Source: DSSB01 sp046346845 (GTDB taxonomy: Bacteria; UBA10199; DSSB01). From it: a DNA stretch of 64,000 bases. The stretch covers positions 124,001 through 188,000 of the forward strand of contig JAXMHH010000005.1 in the NCBI GenBank assembly GCA_046346845.1. The letters are read 5' to 3'. The position numbers were made by a program, and so were the translations under genes. Positions 17,059 to 26,258 of the stretch are shown in pieces. Within the stretch, counting starts at the first letter, position 1; each line of letters opens with the position of its first letter. Under the pieces are notes generated by a model. The model was not told the DNA's origin, searched no databases, and saw only the letters and a list, made by a program, of their open reading frames with translations.

Positions 17059-17487
17059 ATGGAGAAGGGCAAAATCACCGAGATCACCGCAGGCACCCAA
17101 CAGCCGGTATTCTTTTTCGACCAGTGGAAACAACTGCGGGAGACGAATAAGCCAGCGCGCCTTTGGGGGATTGGCTCTGCCAAGGCGCCAAACAGCGACG
17201 CCGAGTCGAATCCCAAGCTCGCCGCCGAGGCCACTGACCAGCTGCGGGAAACCGCCCACGCCTCGCTCGGAAAATACAAACAGACTCTCGTGGAATACCA
17301 AAAGGCCCAACAGGCCCATCGGCTGTGGAAGGAAAAGGCCCAAGCCGCCGCTTCGCCGCGCGAGCAGGCAGTTGCCGTTCAAACCCTACGCCGCGTCGAG
17401 GCCCAGCTGGACTCCCTGGAACGGGAATTGCGCAACGGCCGCCAACGCACCAAAAGCGCGCTCGACGGGCTCCGCGCCGCCTCCTAA
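17059..17487 (+). CDS. Hypothetical coiled-coil protein, 142 residues
   Basis: Not recognised. Residues 1-50 are mixed, and residues 60-140 form a long charged coiled coil (LRETAHASLGKYKQTLVEYQ to RRVEAQLDSLERELRNGR). An in-frame stop at 17017 leaves ATG 17059 as the first start, with AAGGGG 8 nt upstream. It is preceded by a sigma54 promoter at 16921, suggesting co-regulation with the giant-protein genes further right. It overlaps the convergent HerA-like gene by 4 nt. Confidence 0.7.
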   Translation: MEKGKITEITAGTQQPVFFFDQWKQLRETNKPARLWGIGSAKAPNSDAESNPKLAAEATDQLRETAHASLGKYKQTLVEYQKAQQAHRLWKEKAQAAASPREQAVAVQTLRRVEAQLDSLERELRNGRQRTKSALDGLRAAS

Positions 17488-18968
17488 AAAAGTCCCCCAA
17501 ACCCGCTCTTCCGCCGGCCGCCACCGAAGATCGAACCCAAGACGCCACGGATAATCTGATTGCCCAGCTGCGAGCCGATGCTGCGCGCCGCGGATTTGAC
17601 GAAGGCCTCCCCCGCGCTCTGCCGTTGGCTTGCCCGCGGGGCGGGCGCCGCTGTTTGAGGCTGCGGCGCCGGAACCGAGGCGGCCGCTTGCTGTTGGCGC
17701 TTCTTCAACATTTCGAAGGCGGACTCGCGGTCCAGGGCCTGGTCGTACTGGCCGGCCAAAGGCGAACGCTGGATGCGTTCCGCCCGCTCGGCATCGGTGA
17801 GCGGCCCGATGCGGGACTCGGGCGGAGCCACCTTGGTCCGCTGCACCGGCGCCGGGCGCCCCTCGGCGTCCAGCAAGGATACCAGGGCCTCGCCCACGGC
17901 CAATTCCGTGATGGTCTTCTCGGTATCGAGCTCGGGGTTTTGCCGAAAAGTCTGGGCCGCCACCTTCACCGCCTTCTGATCCTGCGGGGTGAAGGCGCGC
18001 AGGGCGTGCTGCACCCGGTTGCCAAGCTGGCCCAACACGCTCTCGGGGATGTCGAGGGGGTTCTGCGTCACAAAATACACCCCGACTCCCTTGGAGCGAA
18101 TCAGTCGCACCACCTGCTCGATCTTCTCCAGCAGGGCCTTAGGTGCCTCCTTGAACAGGAGATGCGCCTCGTCGAAAAAGAAGACCAATTTGGGCCGGTC
18201 GAGATCCCCGACCTCGGGCAATTGCTCGAAGAGCTCCGAGAGCAGCCAGAGCATGAAGCTGGTATAGACCTTGGGATCACTCATCAATTGGGTCGCGTCC
18301 AAGACGCTGATCACCCCGTTGCCGGAAAAATCCTTTTGCATGAGGTGCTCGAGGCGGAGGGCGGGTTCCCCGAAAAAGACGTCGCCACCGGACTCGCTCA
18401 ACACCAACAGTTGGCGCTGGATGGTGCCCAGGCTTTGGGGCGAGAGGTTGCCGTATTCGCCCTTCAATTCCTTGGCATGTTCCGAAACCCATTGCAGCAT
18501 CGCCTGCAGGTCTTTCAGGTCGAGCAGCAGGAGGCCCTGATCGTCGGCGATCTTGAAGACCACCTGCAGGATGCCTTCCTGGGTCTCGTTGAGGTTGAGC
18601 ACCCGGCTCAGCAGCAGGGGCCCCATTTCCGATACCGTGCTGCGCAGGGCGTGGCCCTTCTTCCCATAGATATCCCAAAACACGGTCGGATAGGCGCGGG
18701 CTTGATAGTCCGGGACCTGCAGCTCGGCGAGCCGCTCCTGGACCTTGGGATTGGGCTGACCCACCTGAGCAAGCCCGGAGAGATCCCCTTTCACGTCCGC
18801 CATGAAGACCGAGACGCCCTGGCGGGCGAAGCCCTCCGCGAGGCGTTGCAAGGTCACGGTCTTGCCCGTCCCCGTCGCGCCGGCGATCAAGCCGTGACGG
18901 TTGGCCATGCGAAGTTCGAGTTGGATGGCTTGGCCCTTGGCATCTTTGCCAAGAAACAGCTGGGTCAT
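17484..18968 (-). CDS. HerA-like ATPase (DUF853 family)
   Basis: 494 residues. Walker A GATGTGKT is near residue 31, Walker B LVFFFDEAHLLF near residue 235, and the arginine-rich VVRLIRSKGVGVYFVTQNP follows. The C-terminal 90 residues are Gln/Ala/Pro-rich and end in GGGRRKSGFGGLF, as in DUF853 (YjgR) proteins. The cellular role is unknown; relatives are FtsK/HerA-type DNA-pumping ATPases. ATG 18968 is used because it has AAGGAG upstream and overlaps the stop of the aldo/keto reductase gene (ATGA). Confidence 0.93.
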   Translation of the reverse strand: MTQLFLGKDAKGQAIQLELRMANRHGLIAGATGTGKTVTLQRLAEGFARQGVSVFMADVKGDLSGLAQVGQPNPKVQERLAELQVPDYQARAYPTVFWDIYGKKGHALRSTVSEMGPLLLSRVLNLNETQEGILQVVFKIADDQGLLLLDLKDLQAMLQWVSEHAKELKGEYGNLSPQSLGTIQRQLLVLSESGGDVFFGEPALRLEHLMQKDFSGNGVISVLDATQLMSDPKVYTSFMLWLLSELFEQLPEVGDLDRPKLVFFFDEAHLLFKEAPKALLEKIEQVVRLIRSKGVGVYFVTQNPLDIPESVLGQLGNRVQHALRAFTPQDQKAVKVAAQTFRQNPELDTEKTITELAVGEALVSLLDAEGRPAPVQRTKVAPPESRIGPLTDAERAERIQRSPLAGQYDQALDRESAFEMLKKRQQQAAASVPAPQPQTAAPAPRASQRQSAGEAFVKSAARSIGSQLGNQIIRGVLGSIFGGGRRKSGFGGLF

Positions 18969-19939
18969 GGAAAACTCCTTCCGATCGGAAAGACGGCGTC
19001 GAGGGCGCGGAGCGTCTCGTCCGTCAAGGTAACTTTCAAGGCGCCCAGGTTCTCCTGCAATTGCTCGACCCGGGTCGCTCCGGTGATCACGCTGGAGACG
19101 CCGCGCTGCGAAGCCGCCCAGGCCAGGGCCAACTGGGCGCGGGTGCAGGCGAGTTGATCGGCGATCTTTTTGAATCGCTTCACCTGCTCCACGCGTTCCG
19201 GGGTCAGGACCGAATCCTTGAGCCACCCGATATTGGCCAGGCGCGAGCCGGCAGGCACCCCCGAATCGTATTTGCCGGTGAGCAGGCCCGAGGCCAAGGG
19301 GCTCCACACCACCAATCCCATGCCCCATTCGACGGCGACCTCCCGCACCTCCAACTCGAATTTGCGGCGTTCCAGCAAGCTGTATTGGGGCTGCTCCACC
19401 TGGGGCCGGTAGAGATGCCTCTGGTCGCAGAGCCGGTGGACGGCGGCCAACTGCTCCCCGCCCCACTCGCTGGTGCCCCAGTAGAGCACCTTGCCCTGGC
19501 GAACCAGATCGTCCATGGCCCGGGCCGTCTCTTCGACCGGGGTCTCGGGATCGAAACGATGGCAGAAATAGAGATCGAGGTAATCGGTGCCGATGCGCTT
19601 CAGGCTCTTCTCGACCGATTCGAAAATATGTTTGCGGGAGAGGCCTCGGTCGTTGATGTCCTCGCTCATCGGCCAAAATACCTTGCTAGAAATCACCAGC
19701 TCATGGCGGGGAAATTCTTTCAGGACCTTCCCCATGGCCCGCTCGGACTCTCCCTTGGCGTAGATATCGGCGATGTCGAAGAAATTGATCCCCGCCTCGT
19801 AGGCGGCACGCAGGATGTCGCGGATCGTGGACGCCTCGGTGACGCTGCCGCCGTAGGTCGTCCAGCCGCCCAGGCCGAAGACGCTGACCTTGGCGCCGCA
19901 GTTTCCGAGGGGGCGATAGGGCATGGAGGCTTGAAACAT
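18965..19939 (-). CDS. Aldo/keto reductase
   Basis: 324 residues, TIM-barrel NADPH oxidoreductase. The catalytic tetrad is visible: Asp and Tyr in FFDIADIYAKGESE, Lys in ISSKVFW, His in YFCHRFD. The YWGTSEW segment and the C-terminal SSVITGATRVEQLQENL phosphate-binding loop resemble the potassium-channel beta-subunit/YghZ group (AKR6/AKR14). The substrate cannot be told. Coupled to the HerA-like gene downstream. Confidence 0.94.
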   Translation of the reverse strand: MFQASMPYRPLGNCGAKVSVFGLGGWTTYGGSVTEASTIRDILRAAYEAGINFFDIADIYAKGESERAMGKVLKEFPRHELVISSKVFWPMSEDINDRGLSRKHIFESVEKSLKRIGTDYLDLYFCHRFDPETPVEETARAMDDLVRQGKVLYWGTSEWGGEQLAAVHRLCDQRHLYRPQVEQPQYSLLERRKFELEVREVAVEWGMGLVVWSPLASGLLTGKYDSGVPAGSRLANIGWLKDSVLTPERVEQVKRFKKIADQLACTRAQLALAWAASQRGVSSVITGATRVEQLQENLGALKVTLTDETLRALDAVFPIGRSFP

Positions 19940-19982
19940 GGCGAGAGCTTAACCGAAAAGCGGCCGCCTTCCCAACGGGAAT

Positions 19983-21050
19983 TTAGGCCGGGAATAGCGA
20001 CAGTTGCGGCGGTCGCGGACGGCGAAAATCCTTGGTGGAGAGCTCCGGGCCCCGCTTTTCCATCCCCGCCTTCTTGAGTCCCATCTCGAACAATTGGGCG
20101 ACTTGGTCGGCGAAGGGCCCCTCGCCGCGCATCCGCTTGCCGAAACGGGGATCGTTGCGCTTGCCGCCGCGCAGCGACTCGAGGCGGTGCAGGATCTTAT
20201 GCCTGCGGTCGGGGTAGTGCTCTTCCAGCCAAGTCTCGAAGAGACCCGCCAGGCCGTGCGGCAGGCGGAGCATGACATAGCCCGCGAAGCGCGCCCCCGC
20301 TCGGGCTGCGGCGTTGAGGATGGCGGGAATTTCCGAGTCGTTCAAGGCCGGGATGACAGGGGCGGTCAACACCCCCACTGGGATCCCGGCCTTAGCCAGG
20401 GCCTCGATCGCCTCCAGGCGATGCCGCGGCGTCGAGGCCCGGGGCTCCAAGCGACGGGCCAACTCGGCGTCGAGGGTCGTGATCGAAAGATAAACCGAGA
20501 CGCCCTTCACCGCCGCCAGTTCTTGGAGCAGGTCGAGGTCGCGGGTGACCAAGTGGTTCTTGGTCACGATGCCGACGGGATTGCGAAATTCCGCCAAGAC
20601 CTCGAGGCAGGCCCGGGTCAGCTTCAATTTTTTCTCGATGGGCTGGTAACAATCGGTCACCCCGCTCATCGCCAGGACCTTCGGCTCCCACCGGGGAGAT
20701 GCGAGCTCCTTGCGCAACAGCTGGGGCGCGTTCTCCTTCACCATGATCTTGGTTTCGAAGTCCAGGCCGGCGGAAAACCCCAGGTATTCGTGATAGGGCC
20801 GCGCGTAACAATAGACACAGCCGTGCTCGCAGCCCCGATAGACATTGAGGCTCGCCTCGAAGGGAACGTCCGGGCTTTCGTTTTCCACGATGAGCGATTT
20901 CGAGGTGTCCCGGAAGAATTGCGTCGCCGGGCCCGGGGCCTCGGGATCGAAGGCCTCGGCGTCGTCCTCCCAAGCGAGCCTTTCGAATCGGTTGGGTGGG
21001 TTCTCCGCCGCGCCGCGGCCCTGGGGAGATTTTTTGGGAAGGCCATTCAT
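19983..21050 (-). CDS. PA0069-family radical SAM protein
   Basis: 355 residues from ATG 21050. The cluster motif CxxxCxYC is at CEHGCVYC near residue 74, inside SLNVYRGCEHGC. It resembles the spore-photoproduct-lyase-like PA0069/Rv2578c family, which has TDCYQPIEKKLKLTR and the late SLRGGKRNDPRFGKRMRG segment. It lies 5 bp after the photolyase stop codon. Pairing with a photolyase suggests a DNA-damage role, which is inference. Confidence 0.9.
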   Translation of the reverse strand: MNGLPKKSPQGRGAAENPPNRFERLAWEDDAEAFDPEAPGPATQFFRDTSKSLIVENESPDVPFEASLNVYRGCEHGCVYCYARPYHEYLGFSAGLDFETKIMVKENAPQLLRKELASPRWEPKVLAMSGVTDCYQPIEKKLKLTRACLEVLAEFRNPVGIVTKNHLVTRDLDLLQELAAVKGVSVYLSITTLDAELARRLEPRASTPRHRLEAIEALAKAGIPVGVLTAPVIPALNDSEIPAILNAAARAGARFAGYVMLRLPHGLAGLFETWLEEHYPDRRHKILHRLESLRGGKRNDPRFGKRMRGEGPFADQVAQLFEMGLKKAGMEKRGPELSTKDFRRPRPPQLSLFPA

Positions 21051-21055
21051 GAGAA

Positions 21056-22471
21056 TTACTTCTTCTTTATCGTCTCGAGGGCGCGCAAGGCAAGGGCCCG
21101 CGCCGCCCCGTGATCGACGATCGGAGGGGGGTAACCCGCCGCCCCCGCCTGCCACGGTTGGTGCACCCGTTCCTTCGGCAACGAGGCCAATTCTGGAACC
21201 CAGCGACGCACATAATCCCCTTCCGGATCGAATTTTTCTCCCTGGGAGACTGGATTGAAAATGCGAAAATAGGGGGCGGCATCCGCACCGCATCCGGCGG
21301 TCCATTGCCAACCCAGGGTGTTGTTGGCGAGGTCGGCATCGACCAGCGTGTCCCAAAACCATCGGGCTCCCTCTTGCCAGGGAATCAAGAGGTCCTTGAC
21401 CAAGAACGAGGCGACGATCATCCGGACCCGGTTGTGCATCCAGCCGGTGCGCCACAACTCGCGCATCCCCGCGTCCACGATGGGGTATCCCGTCTCGCCC
21501 CTCTGCCAGGCCGACAGGGCCCGCGCATCCCTCCGCCAGGGAAATTTTTCGAACTCCGGGCGAAGCGGCCGCTCGGCCGTCTCGGGAAAATGGTAAAGCA
21601 GGTGATGGGAAAACTCCCGCCAGCCGAGCTCCCGCAAAAATCCCTCCGCCCCGCGCTGGGCACCCGCGCGGCGGTCTCGAGCGGCGCGCTCCCGCACCGC
21701 GTGCCAGACCTGCCGGGGAGAGATCTCTCCGAAATGCAGGTAGGGCGAGAGCCGGGAGGTCCCCACGACCCCCGGACGGTCGCGGTCGCTGAGATAGGCG
21801 GGCATCGCGACCTCGAGGAAGCGTTCCATCTCGTCCCAGGCCCCGGCTTCGCCGGGACGCCAGGCCTCGCGCAATCCTTGGTCCCAGGGGATCTTGGGCT
21901 CCAAGCCCAGGTCTGCCAGGCGAAGCGAGGCCGGAGCAGGGTCCGGCGACCGCAGGCGAGGCGGCAGGGGCGTGGGCGAGGCTACCTCGGGACGGCCCAG
22001 ACAGGCCTTCCAAAAGGGAGTGAAAACCCGATACGGACCTCCGCCCTTCGTCTCGAGCTCCCAGGGCTCGAATAACAGGGCCGCATTAAAACTCTCCGCC
22101 CGGATCCCCCTGGCGCGGAGGCGTTCTTTCACCGCCGCATCCCGGGCCATGCTGGCGGGCTCATAACGGCGGTTCCAAAACACGGCCCCCGCCCCGCTCT
22201 CTTCGATCAGGGCCTCAAGCGCCGCAGCGGCGGGCCCCCGCTGGATCACGAGTTCCAAGCCGCGGCAGCGCAACTCGGCGGCAAGGGAGTTTAGGGATTG
22301 ATGCAGCCACCAACGGCTCGCCGCACCGGGGGCCCAGGCCCCCTCCTCTTCGGGAGACCAGAGAAACACGGGCAGGACCCAGCCGCCCGCCGCCTGGGCC
22401 GCCTGCAGGGCGGGATTGTCGGCCAGGCGCAGGTCCTGACGAAACCAGACAATGGCGCCGGAGTTTTTCAG
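21056..22471 (-). CDS. phrB: Deoxyribodipyrimidine photolyase
   Basis: Light-driven repair of cyclobutane pyrimidine dimers, FAD enzyme. The canonical N-terminus AIVWFRQDLRLADNPAL is only reached by starting upstream of the first GTG (22369). The best start is CTG at 22471, which overlaps the previous stop (CTGA) with GGAG 5 nt before it; this gives 471 residues, close to E. coli PhrB (472). FAD-binding motifs include TSRLSPYLHFGEIS, GWREFSHHLLYH, WQRGETGYPIVDAGMRELWR and WQWTAGCGADAAPYFRIFNP. The start codon choice is inference; ATT at 22453 is an alternative. Confidence 0.93.
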   Translation of the reverse strand: MKNSGAIVWFRQDLRLADNPALQAAQAAGGWVLPVFLWSPEEEGAWAPGAASRWWLHQSLNSLAAELRCRGLELVIQRGPAAAALEALIEESGAGAVFWNRRYEPASMARDAAVKERLRARGIRAESFNAALLFEPWELETKGGGPYRVFTPFWKACLGRPEVASPTPLPPRLRSPDPAPASLRLADLGLEPKIPWDQGLREAWRPGEAGAWDEMERFLEVAMPAYLSDRDRPGVVGTSRLSPYLHFGEISPRQVWHAVRERAARDRRAGAQRGAEGFLRELGWREFSHHLLYHFPETAERPLRPEFEKFPWRRDARALSAWQRGETGYPIVDAGMRELWRTGWMHNRVRMIVASFLVKDLLIPWQEGARWFWDTLVDADLANNTLGWQWTAGCGADAAPYFRIFNPVSQGEKFDPEGDYVRRWVPELASLPKERVHQPWQAGAAGYPPPIVDHGAARALALRALETIKKK

Positions 22472-22887
22472 GGGAGCTCCACTTCGACGATGCCCTCATC
22501 CTTGCGGCCGCTGCGCAGGCGTTCGCGGGCCTGCTGGGCCAACCTTTCATAGCTAGCCCGGATCCGATCCAAGTCCGCCTCCGTCAATTCCTCCAAGTCG
22601 AGCAAGGCGTTGTGGGCCTCGCTGTTGGCGCGGATCAGCTCGTCCAACTTGAGATGCATCGCCTCGCTGTCCCGGTTCTGCGTATTTTGGATGAGAAACA
22701 CCATGAGGAAGGTGACGATGGTCGTCCCGGTATTGATGACCAATTGCCAAGTATCGCTGAAGTGAAAAAACGGCCCGGTAAGGCCCCAGAGCAGGATGAT
22801 CGTGACCGCAATCGTGAAAGCCAAGGGCTGTCCGGCCCTCCGCGCGGCGGCTGAGGCGAATCGCGCAAAAAGGTCTTTGCGATGCAT
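22468..22887 (-). CDS. Low-affinity iron permease family protein
   Basis: 139 residues, two transmembrane helices (FTIAVTIILLWGLTGPFF and WQLVINTGTTIVTFLMVFLI) followed by QNTQNRDSEAMHLKLDELI, the conserved core of PF04120-type proteins. The C-terminus is an acidic/basic coiled coil. Despite the name, the transport function in bacteria is not established. ATG 22887 has AAGGAGG 5 nt upstream. Its stop overlaps the photolyase start, so the downstream order is iron permease-like, photolyase, radical SAM. Confidence 0.9.
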   Translation of the reverse strand: MHRKDLFARFASAAARRAGQPLAFTIAVTIILLWGLTGPFFHFSDTWQLVINTGTTIVTFLMVFLIQNTQNRDSEAMHLKLDELIRANSEAHNALLDLEELTEADLDRIRASYERLAQQARERLRSGRKDEGIVEVELP

Positions 22888-22941
22888 AGGACCCTCCTTA
22901 AGATGATATCTCCTTTTACCCTGCCGAGGAGGGCCTGACAA

Positions 22942-24471
22942 ATGCTTCGCATCCTGGTCACCGGAGCGACCGGTTATATCGGAGGCCGCCTCGTCCCGCG
23001 CCTGCTCGAGCGAGGCCATGCGGTTCGCTGCCTGGCCCGGCAGCCGGAAAATCTTGCGGGACGCGGTTGGCCTGGAGCGGAGATCGTTCCAGGGGACGTC
23101 TTAAAACCCGACACCCTTCCGGCCGCGCTTCGCGGCGTGGATATCGCCTATTATTTGGTCCATTCCATGCGAGCCGGAGAGGCCGGCTTCGAGGAGAGGG
23201 ATCGGCAGGCGGCGCGCCATTTCGCTCGGGCCGCCCGCGAGGCGGGGGTAAAACGCATCCTCTACCTGGGCGGGCTCGGCGCCGAGGAGCGCGGCCTCTC
23301 CGCGCACCTGGACAGTCGCCACGAGGTGGGCGATCTGCTCCGCGAATCCGGCATCCCGGTCACGGAGTTCCGCGCCGCCATCATCGTCGGGTCGGGCAGC
23401 ATCTCCTTCGAGATGATCCGCTACTTGACCGAGCGCCTCCCCGTGATGGTCTGCCCCCGCTGGGTCAAGAGCCTCTGCCAGCCCATCGCGGTCCGGGACG
23501 TCCTCGCGTATCTACTGGAAGCCCTGGAACGGCCGGAGAGCGCGGGCCAAACCTTCGAGATCGGCGGCGCGGATGTCTTGAGCTACCGGGAGATGATGCT
23601 GGGCTATGCCGCCGAGCGGGGCCTCCGGCGTTGGCTCTTCCAGGTGCCGGTATTGACGCCCCGCCTCTCCTCCTATTGGGTGGACCTCGTCACCCCAATC
23701 CCGGCCTCGATTTCCCGGCCCTTGATCGAAGGCTTGAAGCACGACGTGATTTGCCGGGACTCCAGCGCGCTGCGAGTTTTTTCAGTTCAACCGATCGGGT
23801 ATCGCGCGGCCGTGCGGCTGGCGCTGGAGCGCATCGCCCAGGGCCAAGTCGAGACGATCTGGTCGGGTTCACAGGCCTCGTTCCGGCCGGGGGCGCCGCC
23901 CAAGGCCTACCTGGAAAACCGCGAAGGCATGATCCTGGAGGTGCGAAAGACCGAGGTGGAGGCGCCTCCCGAACGGGTATTCGCGGTGTTCAGCGGCATC
24001 GGAGGCGATCGCGGCTGGTTTTACGCTGATTGGGCCTGGCGCCTACGCGGGTTGCTGGATCGCTTGGTGGGAGGGCCCGGCATGCGCCGCGGCAGGCGTA
24101 ATCCGGACACGCTGGTCGCCGGGGACGCCCTGGACTTCTGGCGGGTCGAGGAGGTGAGGCCCGGTCGCCGGATCCGCCTGCGGGCGGAAATGAAGGTCCC
24201 GGGCCGAGCCTGGCTGCAGATGGAGGCCGAACCCCTGAACGGCACGGACGCGCATTCCCTCTACGTGCAGACCGCCTATTTCGAGCCCAAAGGCCTCCCG
24301 GGACTGCTGTATTGGTACCTGCTGTACCCGATTCATCAGGTGATCTTTTCGGGGCTGTGCCGGGAAATCAAAGCGCGGAGCGAAGCCCTCCGGATCGATC
24401 AACGCAGGTCCACGAGCGAGGAAACTTCTCAGGGTTCCAACACTTCCACTCTTCCGGAACCCAAAAGGTGA
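22942..24471 (+). CDS. SDR-type NAD(P)-binding protein with DUF2867 C-terminal domain
   Basis: 509 residues. Rossmann motif GATGYIGG at residues 8-15, then an atypical short-chain dehydrogenase domain (about 1-290, YYLVHSMRAGE). The C-terminal 170 residues form a START/SRPBCC-like DUF2867 domain (VEAPPERVFAVFSGIGG.RGWFYADWAWRLRG). Such proteins are annotated as NmrA/complex I NDUFA9-like; the reaction is unknown. ATG 22942 has GAGGAGG upstream. The 3' end overlaps the convergent carbonic anhydrase fusion gene by 43 bp. Confidence 0.9.
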   Translation: MLRILVTGATGYIGGRLVPRLLERGHAVRCLARQPENLAGRGWPGAEIVPGDVLKPDTLPAALRGVDIAYYLVHSMRAGEAGFEERDRQAARHFARAAREAGVKRILYLGGLGAEERGLSAHLDSRHEVGDLLRESGIPVTEFRAAIIVGSGSISFEMIRYLTERLPVMVCPRWVKSLCQPIAVRDVLAYLLEALERPESAGQTFEIGGADVLSYREMMLGYAAERGLRRWLFQVPVLTPRLSSYWVDLVTPIPASISRPLIEGLKHDVICRDSSALRVFSVQPIGYRAAVRLALERIAQGQVETIWSGSQASFRPGAPPKAYLENREGMILEVRKTEVEAPPERVFAVFSGIGGDRGWFYADWAWRLRGLLDRLVGGPGMRRGRRNPDTLVAGDALDFWRVEEVRPGRRIRLRAEMKVPGRAWLQMEAEPLNGTDAHSLYVQTAYFEPKGLPGLLYWYLLYPIHQVIFSGLCREIKARSEALRIDQRRSTSEETSQGSNTSTLPEPKR

Positions 24472-26258
24472 TAGGCCCCCACCACCCTCACCTTTCCAGC
24501 TTGGTAAAGGGGAGAAATGACCTCCGATTGGGTTTGAAGGAAACGAACCATGCGACGAATATTGACCTGGGCCGCCCAAGTCTGTCGGTCTGGCAGGTCC
24601 GGACTTTCTTTTGGCAAACCTGCCCGCACTTTCTGGGCCAAGACTTCGATCTTTCCCGGCAGGGGTTGGTCGGCGATGGCGGCGCGTATCATCCCGCAAC
24701 CCTCGTGTCCCACCACCATCAGCAAGGGAGTCTTCACCACGCCCACGCCGTATTCGAGGCTGCCGAGCACTGCCTCGTCGACATAATTTCCGGCCACCCG
24801 CACGACAAAAAGATCGCCTAGCCCCTGGTCAAAGATCAGATCGGGAGGCGTGCGAGAATCCACGCAAGCCAAGACGGAGGCGAAGGGCTTCTGCCCCTCC
24901 ACCAAAGCCTGGCGTTGGGCCGCGTCTTGCCGCGGATGCTGCATCGCTCCGGTGACAAAACGGTGATTGCCGGCCAGCAAGGCTTGCAAGGCCTGATCCG
25001 CCGTCATCGGGGATTCCTGGGGGCTGTGCAAGAATTTCCCCAGACCCGCCAAGGTGGTCAGGGAACCAAGGGGAGGAATAGTGTTGCCGATGGGACGGGG
25101 CCGCGCCGGAAGGGGGTCGGACTTGGAACTCACATCGTCCGGAGGAGTCGCATCGGACTTGGTTTCGCCGCGTTTCCATGCTTCTCTCTCGGCGCCGCCT
25201 TCTTGCCGAAGTTCGCCAGGCCGCGGCGCCAAGGGGTCCGAATTTTTTCCTCCGCCCGGCCCGCGGTTCTCGGAGAGAAAGATATGGGAGCGCCGAGGCT
25301 CCGCTCCGCGTTCCGCAGGAAGCGAAGGGCCTTGCGACATCGCGAAAGCCAAACTCGGTCCCGAGACCGAGCGGGGCGGCAAGGTCCCCGCGCCTTCCGC
25401 CGCTAGATCCAGGCGTCGTTCGAAGCGGAGGAAAGAATTTCCCAACAGCCGACCGGCGACGGCGGCTCCGGCTTTGAAATTCAGGAACGTGGCGAGCCCG
25501 TCGAGCAGGACGTCGGAACCTTGGCCGTCGGCGCGCAGCCCGAGGCGGCGCTCCAGCCCTTGTCCCAAGAGGATTCCGCCGAACAGGGCGAAATTCGGTG
25601 CCAGGCGCCGCGCCACCAGGTCTGCGGCGGAATTTCCCGCGGCCCAGCGGCGCAGCCCGCCCTCCGTCCAAGCGCCCGCCACCCGCAAGGAACCCAAAGT
25701 CATGGCGCCGCCCAACCAGTCGCGGCCCAGGGCCCGCGGCGACCAATCGACATTCTCGCCGGACAAGCTTGCCGTCGTTTTTCCGGCCAGAGTGAATGCG
25801 GCCGTCTCGGCCCCAAAGCCACCCAAGGAAGCGGCGAAGCGCAGCCCCAAACCTCTCGTAAAAAATCCCGCCTCAGCCGACGAGGCCAAACGACTCAAAA
25901 AGGCAACCCGCGTCAGGCGAAAGGCTAGACTACCAACGCCCATGGCGACGATGGCGGTGGGAGAGGTCGCGTCCCGCGCCAAGCGGCGCAAAAAAATCTC
26001 GGCGCGCGGGCCGAAGCCGCCATTTCCTTGCAGAAGCTCCAATCGTTTTCGGGCCCGCTCCGGGAAACCACTAAGACCGCCTTCGCCGGCAAGTTCCCCA
26101 TACAAATCGGCCGCTCCCGCAAGGCGCTCTTCTTGCTCGAGGCGCTGGGCGAGGCTCCAAAGTCCGGCTTGGCGAAGTTCCGAGTCGGTCTCGCCCTCAA
26201 GATCCTGCAATTCACGGAGAGCGGCGGTGCTGAAATGCGCGGCGATACGAGGAATCAT
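24429..26258 (-). CDS. Beta-carbonic anhydrase fused to a hydrophobic giant-protein module
   Basis: 609 residues. About residues 415-609 are a beta-class carbonic anhydrase: VLACVDSRTPP carries the first zinc Cys, the Asp-Arg dyad and the conserved Ser, and VVGHEGCGM carries the zinc His and Cys. Residues 1-90 are helical and about 95-310 are an alanine/glycine-rich hydrophobic region (FLSRLASSAEAGFFTRGLG, GGILLGQGLERRLGLR). This region is clearly homologous to part of the 871-aa protein at 31418 (ALSRLLSSAEAGWWTRGLG, GVLLGQGLERGLGLE). A disordered linker (about 310-410) joins the halves. ATG 26258 is preferred over TTG 26294, which lies in promoter-like sequence. It would interconvert CO2 and bicarbonate, possibly at a membrane or in a large assembly. 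Confidence 0.9.
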   Translation of the reverse strand: MIPRIAAHFSTAALRELQDLEGETDSELRQAGLWSLAQRLEQEERLAGAADLYGELAGEGGLSGFPERARKRLELLQGNGGFGPRAEIFLRRLARDATSPTAIVAMGVGSLAFRLTRVAFLSRLASSAEAGFFTRGLGLRFAASLGGFGAETAAFTLAGKTTASLSGENVDWSPRALGRDWLGGAMTLGSLRVAGAWTEGGLRRWAAGNSAADLVARRLAPNFALFGGILLGQGLERRLGLRADGQGSDVLLDGLATFLNFKAGAAVAGRLLGNSFLRFERRLDLAAEGAGTLPPRSVSGPSLAFAMSQGPSLPAERGAEPRRSHIFLSENRGPGGGKNSDPLAPRPGELRQEGGAEREAWKRGETKSDATPPDDVSSKSDPLPARPRPIGNTIPPLGSLTTLAGLGKFLHSPQESPMTADQALQALLAGNHRFVTGAMQHPRQDAAQRQALVEGQKPFASVLACVDSRTPPDLIFDQGLGDLFVVRVAGNYVDEAVLGSLEYGVGVVKTPLLMVVGHEGCGMIRAAIADQPLPGKIEVLAQKVRAGLPKESPDLPDRQTWAAQVNIRRMVRFLQTQSEVISPLYQAGKVRVVGAYHLLGSGRVEVLEP

